Of a stretch of DNA of 64,000 nucleotides, positions 60,025 through 64,000 are shown one piece after another; position 1 is the first letter of the stretch; the number at the start of each line of letters is the position of its first letter. Under the pieces are notes generated by a model that had not been told where the DNA came from, made no database searches, and was given only the letters and a program-made list of their open reading frames with translations. The DNA comes from Bacillota bacterium. Its GTDB lineage: Bacteria; Bacillota; Clostridia; Tissierellales; Sedimentibacteraceae. A program made the position numbers and the translations under genes. Location of the stretch: positions 103,626 through 167,625 of the forward strand of contig JAEXUD010000006.1 of NCBI GenBank assembly GCA_023453025.1. Direction: 5' to 3'.

Positions 60025-61164
60025 ATGAATAAATTTGAGCTTAAGACACATGAAGATATAGAGAGCTTTCTTACCGGATGCGCTTTTTTTGGTACCGGAG
60101 GCGGAGGGGAGGTTTTAGCAGGACGTGAAGCTTTGATTGAATCTTTAAATAAGGGATATAAATTAACCCTTATGAATCCAAAAGAAATACAGGATGATGA
60201 TATTTTTTGTACGGTTTTTTTCATGGGGAGCATAGCGCCTAAAACTCCGGAAATTTTGAATGAAATGAAAAAAAATGGATACGTGACTCGTAAATATACA
60301 CCGACTGAAATGCTTGTTAATGCGGTTGACAATATGGAAAAACATATAGGGAAAAAGATTAAGGGGCTGTACGTAGTTGAGCTTGGAGGCTCTAATTCTG
60401 CATGCTGCATGGCTGCGGCGTACCAAAAAGGTATTCCTGTTATAGATGCTGATAGTTCCGGTCGTGCTATTCCTGAAATGGGACATGGACTTCCTGCTAT
60501 AAATGGTAAGGATTTTTTACCTGTATCATTTGTAGACTCATGGGGGAATACTACAATTACAACATTTGCCTTCAACTATTCTGCCATGGAGCGTATCGGT
60601 AAAATGTTAAGCAGCGCATCATACGGAGAAATGGCTGAAGCAGCTTGCCTTATGGATGGAAAAGATTTGAAGGAGTCTTTAGTATTTAACACTCTATCCC
60701 AATGCCTTGAAGTAGGCCGTAATATAAGAATGGCACGTGAAAAAGATGAAAATCCTTGTAAAACCGGGGCTGATGCGGCTAACGGATATTTTATCGGCAA
60801 GGGAAAAATCGTAAAAAAGGAAACTGATGATAGGGAAGGATACTTTTGGGGAACTTACAATATAGAAGGAATGGATAATCTTAAAGGTAGAAATTATAAG
60901 ATATGGTTTAAAAATGAAAATCATGTTATATGGGAAAATGATAAACCAATGGCTACAAGTCCTGATATGATAATACTCTTAAGGTGGAGAGACGGCGAAC
61001 CCTTATCAAATACAAAGCTTGCTGAGGGAGAAGAGGTCGGGATAATAATTGTTCCGGCCAGAAAAGAATATTTATCTGATAATGCAATTGCTGCCTTTGG
61101 ACCGAGACACTTCGGATTTGATTTTGACTATATACCTTTTGAAACAGCAAGACTGCTTTTGTAA
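60025..61164 (+). CDS. DUF917 family protein
   Basis: 379 residues. FLTGCAFFGTGGGGEVLAGR, VVELGGSNSACCMAAAYQKGIPVIDADSSGRAIPEMGHGLPAINGKDFLPVSFVDSWGN are the strongly conserved DUF917 motifs. The family is often encoded next to hydantoinase/oxoprolinase-like genes and peptide or nucleobase transporters; the biochemical function is unsettled. AAGAGG precedes the ATG, 16 nt after the ABC gene, so it belongs to the importer operon and may act on the imported compound. A terminator follows. Confidence 0.88.
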   Translation: MNKFELKTHEDIESFLTGCAFFGTGGGGEVLAGREALIESLNKGYKLTLMNPKEIQDDDIFCTVFFMGSIAPKTPEILNEMKKNGYVTRKYTPTEMLVNAVDNMEKHIGKKIKGLYVVELGGSNSACCMAAAYQKGIPVIDADSSGRAIPEMGHGLPAINGKDFLPVSFVDSWGNTTITTFAFNYSAMERIGKMLSSASYGEMAEAACLMDGKDLKESLVFNTLSQCLEVGRNIRMAREKDENPCKTGADAANGYFIGKGKIVKKETDDREGYFWGTYNIEGMDNLKGRNYKIWFKNENHVIWENDKPMATSPDMIILLRWRDGEPLSNTKLAEGEEVGIIIVPARKEYLSDNAIAAFGPRHFGFDFDYIPFETARLLL

Positions 61165-61180
61165 AATTATGTCACAATTC

Positions 61181-61215
61181 GGAGCTGGCCGTTTATTCGG
61201 CAGTTCCTTTTATTT
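61181..61215 (+). terminator. Terminator of the importer operon
   Basis: GGAGCTGGCCG (61181-61191) pairs with CGGCAGTTCC (61198-61207) with one bulge and a G-U pair, then TTTTATTT. The remaining 61216-61375 is AT-rich and should hold the promoter of the tRNA gene. Confidence 0.65.
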
Positions 61216-61375
61216 AAGTTAATTATTGCATAAAATACAGTATATATTAAGATTACATCAGGCAAAATCCTGGTTTTAAAAAATTTATTATTTGTTATTT
61301 AACAAAACAATTAATAAAAATTTTATATGGACAAAACGGACAGCATAGTATATAATTATTTTGTTCAAATGTAGT

Positions 61376-61450
61376 GACTCATTGGTCAAGTGGTCAAGAC
61401 GCCACCCTCTCACGGTGGAATCAGGGGTTCGACTCCCCTATGGGTTACCA
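61376..61450 (+). tRNA. tRNA-Glu (anticodon CTC)
   Basis: A 75-nt cloverleaf with encoded CCA. The acceptor GACTCAT pairs with ATGGGTT (two G-U pairs), the anticodon stem is CCACC/GGTGG with loop CTCTCAC (anticodon CTC at 61409-61411), and the T arm is AGGGG-TTCGACT-CCCCT. It reads GAG glutamate codons. It lies 75 nt upstream of gltX, whose product charges it. Confidence 0.93.
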
Positions 61451-61524
61451 AAAAATATTGAGGGGCGGTTAGTTTATACCGTCTTTTTTATTCTATACAT
61501 AAAATTTAATAATTGGAGGATATA

Positions 61525-63171
61525 GTGGATTATAGAAAACTAGCTGAGATTTTGTTTCCTGATATAAATGAAACAATAGAAAATTATGAAAACAAAATTT
61601 TCCCAAGAAGAAGTTTACCTGATAATGCTAAGGTAACAAGATTGGCACCAAGCCCGACAGGGTTTATACATTTGGGGAATTTGTATGGGGCATTTGTAGA
61701 TGAAAGACTGGCCCACCAAAGTGAAGGCGTATTCATGCTGCGTATCGAGGATACAGATGAAAAGCGCAAGGTAGAGGGATCAGTTGAGGTTATTATTTCA
61801 TCACTGAAATATTTTGGCTTAAATTTTGATGAAGGAGCATTGTTAGATGGGGAAATAGGCAGTTATGGACCATACTACCAAAGCAATCGCGGCAAAATAT
61901 ATCAATGTGCTGCAAAACACCTGGTTGAGCATGGCAGAGCATATCCATGCTTTTGCACAGAGGAAGAATTAGAAGAAATAAGAAAACAACAGACAGAAGA
62001 AAATGTCAATACAGGATATTACGGAAAATGGGCGAGGGACAGAAATCTTTCGCTGGAAGAAGTTCAGCAGCATTTAGATAACAATAAAGAATTTGTCTTA
62101 AGATTTAAATCCATGGGAACTGAAGAAGGAACATTTGAAATAGAAGATGCAATCAGAGGAAGCCTGTCAATACATGAGAACTATCAAGATATTGTAATAT
62201 TAAAGACTAATGGAATTCCCACATATCATTTTGCTCATGTTGTTGATGATCATTTAATGAGGATCACTCATGTAGTAAGAGGTGAGGAATGGCTTTCGAC
62301 ACTGCCGATTCATTACGAGATATTTAAAACCTTGGGGTGGGCACATCCGGTATACTGCCATACGGCACACTTGATGAAGATGGATAATGGTGCAAAAAGA
62401 AAGCTTTCTAAAAGAAAGGATCCTGAGCTTGGTCTTGGATTTTATATGGATTTAGGATACCATCCTGCTGCTGTCAGAGAATATTTACTGACAATTTTGA
62501 ATTCGAATTATGAGGAGTGGAGAATACAAAACCCGGACAGCCCAACTGACGATTTTAAATTTACATTAGAAAAGATGAGCAATTCAGGGGCATTGTTTGA
62601 TTTAGACAAATTAAACAATATAAGCAAGGATGTTTTATTGAAAATTTCAGTACAGGAAATTTATGAATTTTTAATAAAATGGGCTAAGGAACATAAACCT
62701 GAAATATTTGAAATTCTGGAAAACAACAAAAAATCTGTAATTAAGCTTCTATCAGTGGGAAGAAGCGGCGATAAGCCCAGAAAGGACTTGATGTACTGCC
62801 AGCAAATATTTGAATTTATCAATTATTTCTTTGATGACTATTTTGAAATAGTTGACAGCTATCCTGAAAACATTGACGACGAAGAGGTTAAGAAGCTGTT
62901 GAAGCTATATTTAGAAACATATAACCATTCTGACGACCAGAGCCAATGGTTTGAAAAAATAAGGGCTATAGCAGCTGAAAACGGATATGCCGCTAAGCCT
63001 AAGGATTATAAGAAAAATCCTGATATGTACAAGGGTCATGTGGGAGATGTGAGCTCTGTCATAAGAATTGCATTAATAGGCAGAGCATCATCACCGGATA
63101 TATGGGAACTGCAGCAAATAATGGGTGAGGAAAAGGTAAGAGGAAGAATAGAACAAGCGACAAGAGTGTAA
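61525..63171 (+). CDS. gltX: Glutamyl-tRNA synthetase
   Basis: 548 residues from GTG 61525 (GGAGGATATA upstream; a TTG at 61513 overlaps that site and is not used). The class I signature is RLAPSPTGFIHLGN, the KMSKS equivalent is KRKLSKRKDPE near residue 300, and a zinc-ligand-like CFCTEEE segment follows HGRAYP. It is longer than the usual bacterial GluRS of about 480 residues, with an extended C-terminal anticodon-binding part, as in a group of clostridial GluRS. It charges tRNA-Glu, encoded just upstream; whether it also charges tRNA-Gln is not visible. Confidence 0.93.
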   Translation: MDYRKLAEILFPDINETIENYENKIFPRRSLPDNAKVTRLAPSPTGFIHLGNLYGAFVDERLAHQSEGVFMLRIEDTDEKRKVEGSVEVIISSLKYFGLNFDEGALLDGEIGSYGPYYQSNRGKIYQCAAKHLVEHGRAYPCFCTEEELEEIRKQQTEENVNTGYYGKWARDRNLSLEEVQQHLDNNKEFVLRFKSMGTEEGTFEIEDAIRGSLSIHENYQDIVILKTNGIPTYHFAHVVDDHLMRITHVVRGEEWLSTLPIHYEIFKTLGWAHPVYCHTAHLMKMDNGAKRKLSKRKDPELGLGFYMDLGYHPAAVREYLLTILNSNYEEWRIQNPDSPTDDFKFTLEKMSNSGALFDLDKLNNISKDVLLKISVQEIYEFLIKWAKEHKPEIFEILENNKKSVIKLLSVGRSGDKPRKDLMYCQQIFEFINYFFDDYFEIVDSYPENIDDEEVKKLLKLYLETYNHSDDQSQWFEKIRAIAAENGYAAKPKDYKKNPDMYKGHVGDVSSVIRIALIGRASSPDIWELQQIMGEEKVRGRIEQATRV

Positions 63172-63174
63172 TCA

Positions 63175-63220
63175 AAAAAGGTTGTTGTACTGAGAAAACA
63201 GAGCAACAACCTTTTTATAT
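63175..63220 (+). terminator. Terminator of gltX
   Basis: AAAAAGGTTGTTG (63175-63187) pairs perfectly with CAACAACCTTTTT (63204-63216), followed by ATAT. The interval 63217-63385 holds no other recognised gene. Confidence 0.8.
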
Positions 63221-63385
63221 GCTGCAGGTCAACCACAATTTGACTGCGTATTCACTAACCTGGTCAAATATTCACCCAATTTATGCAAAAAGCGTGAATA
63301 TTTGTTTTTTTGGTACATTTTGGTATTATAAGTCATAAAATACTAGTACAATTTATTGTGTAAATATTAAAATGAAGGTGAAAAC

Positions 63386-64000
<615 letters not shown>

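Overview
The window looks like chromosome of a low-GC, spore-forming, amino-acid-fermenting Clostridia (Tissierellia/Sedimentibacter-like; this placement is inference). The grounds are AT-rich intergenic DNA, strong AGGAGG ribosome binding sites, a T-box leader, an Agr-type peptide quorum-sensing locus, a HesB-like gene with an in-frame UGA that reads as selenocysteine, TldD/TldE, and a collagen-like spore-surface type protein.

Layout. 0-4.6 kb: end of a secreted protein gene, T-box-controlled tyrS, an archaeal-type ATPase and a YefM/RelE-type toxin-antitoxin pair. 4.6-28.5 kb: an accessory, heavily rearranged region. Its intact genes are a MerR/UvrA-like/methyltransferase resistance group, the last member behind a leader-peptide attenuator; a DUF4143 ATPase; an Agr system (agrA-agrC, then agrD-agrB); a leucine-rich-repeat protein; a secreted trypsin-like protease; a YjiH-type membrane protein; and a two-component pair. 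Between them lie decayed copies of agrA, agrC, DUF2442, DUF2812 and DUF4143 genes and several families of repeated intergenic blocks. 28.5-39.9 kb: a TetR regulator divergent from a rifampicin-phosphotransferase-like enzyme, tldD-tldE, small proteins, the putative HesB-like selenoprotein, and an SsuABC/NMT1-type ABC importer led by a TM1266-type ACT protein.

39.9-61.2 kb: a large co-directional catabolic island. A sigma-54 enhancer-binding regulator is followed by palindromic upstream sites and a near-perfect -24/-12 promoter. Then come an HMG-CoA-lyase-like enzyme, class II HMG-CoA reductase, both subunits of aconitase X, a small Cys-rich protein, an amidohydrolase, an AGCS symporter, a class III CoA-transferase, an enoyl-CoA hydratase, a YfcC transporter, an M20 amidohydrolase, a complete Dpp/Opp importer and a DUF917 protein. 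Together they suggest uptake and hydrolysis of amide-linked substrates, with the released branched C5/C6 acid processed through mevalonate/HMG-CoA-type chemistry. This combination is the best candidate in the window for an undescribed pathway.

61.3-64 kb: tRNA-Glu(CTC), gltX, and the 5' part of a gene with an N-terminal beta-rich domain and a C-terminal collagen-like GXY tract that runs off the end.
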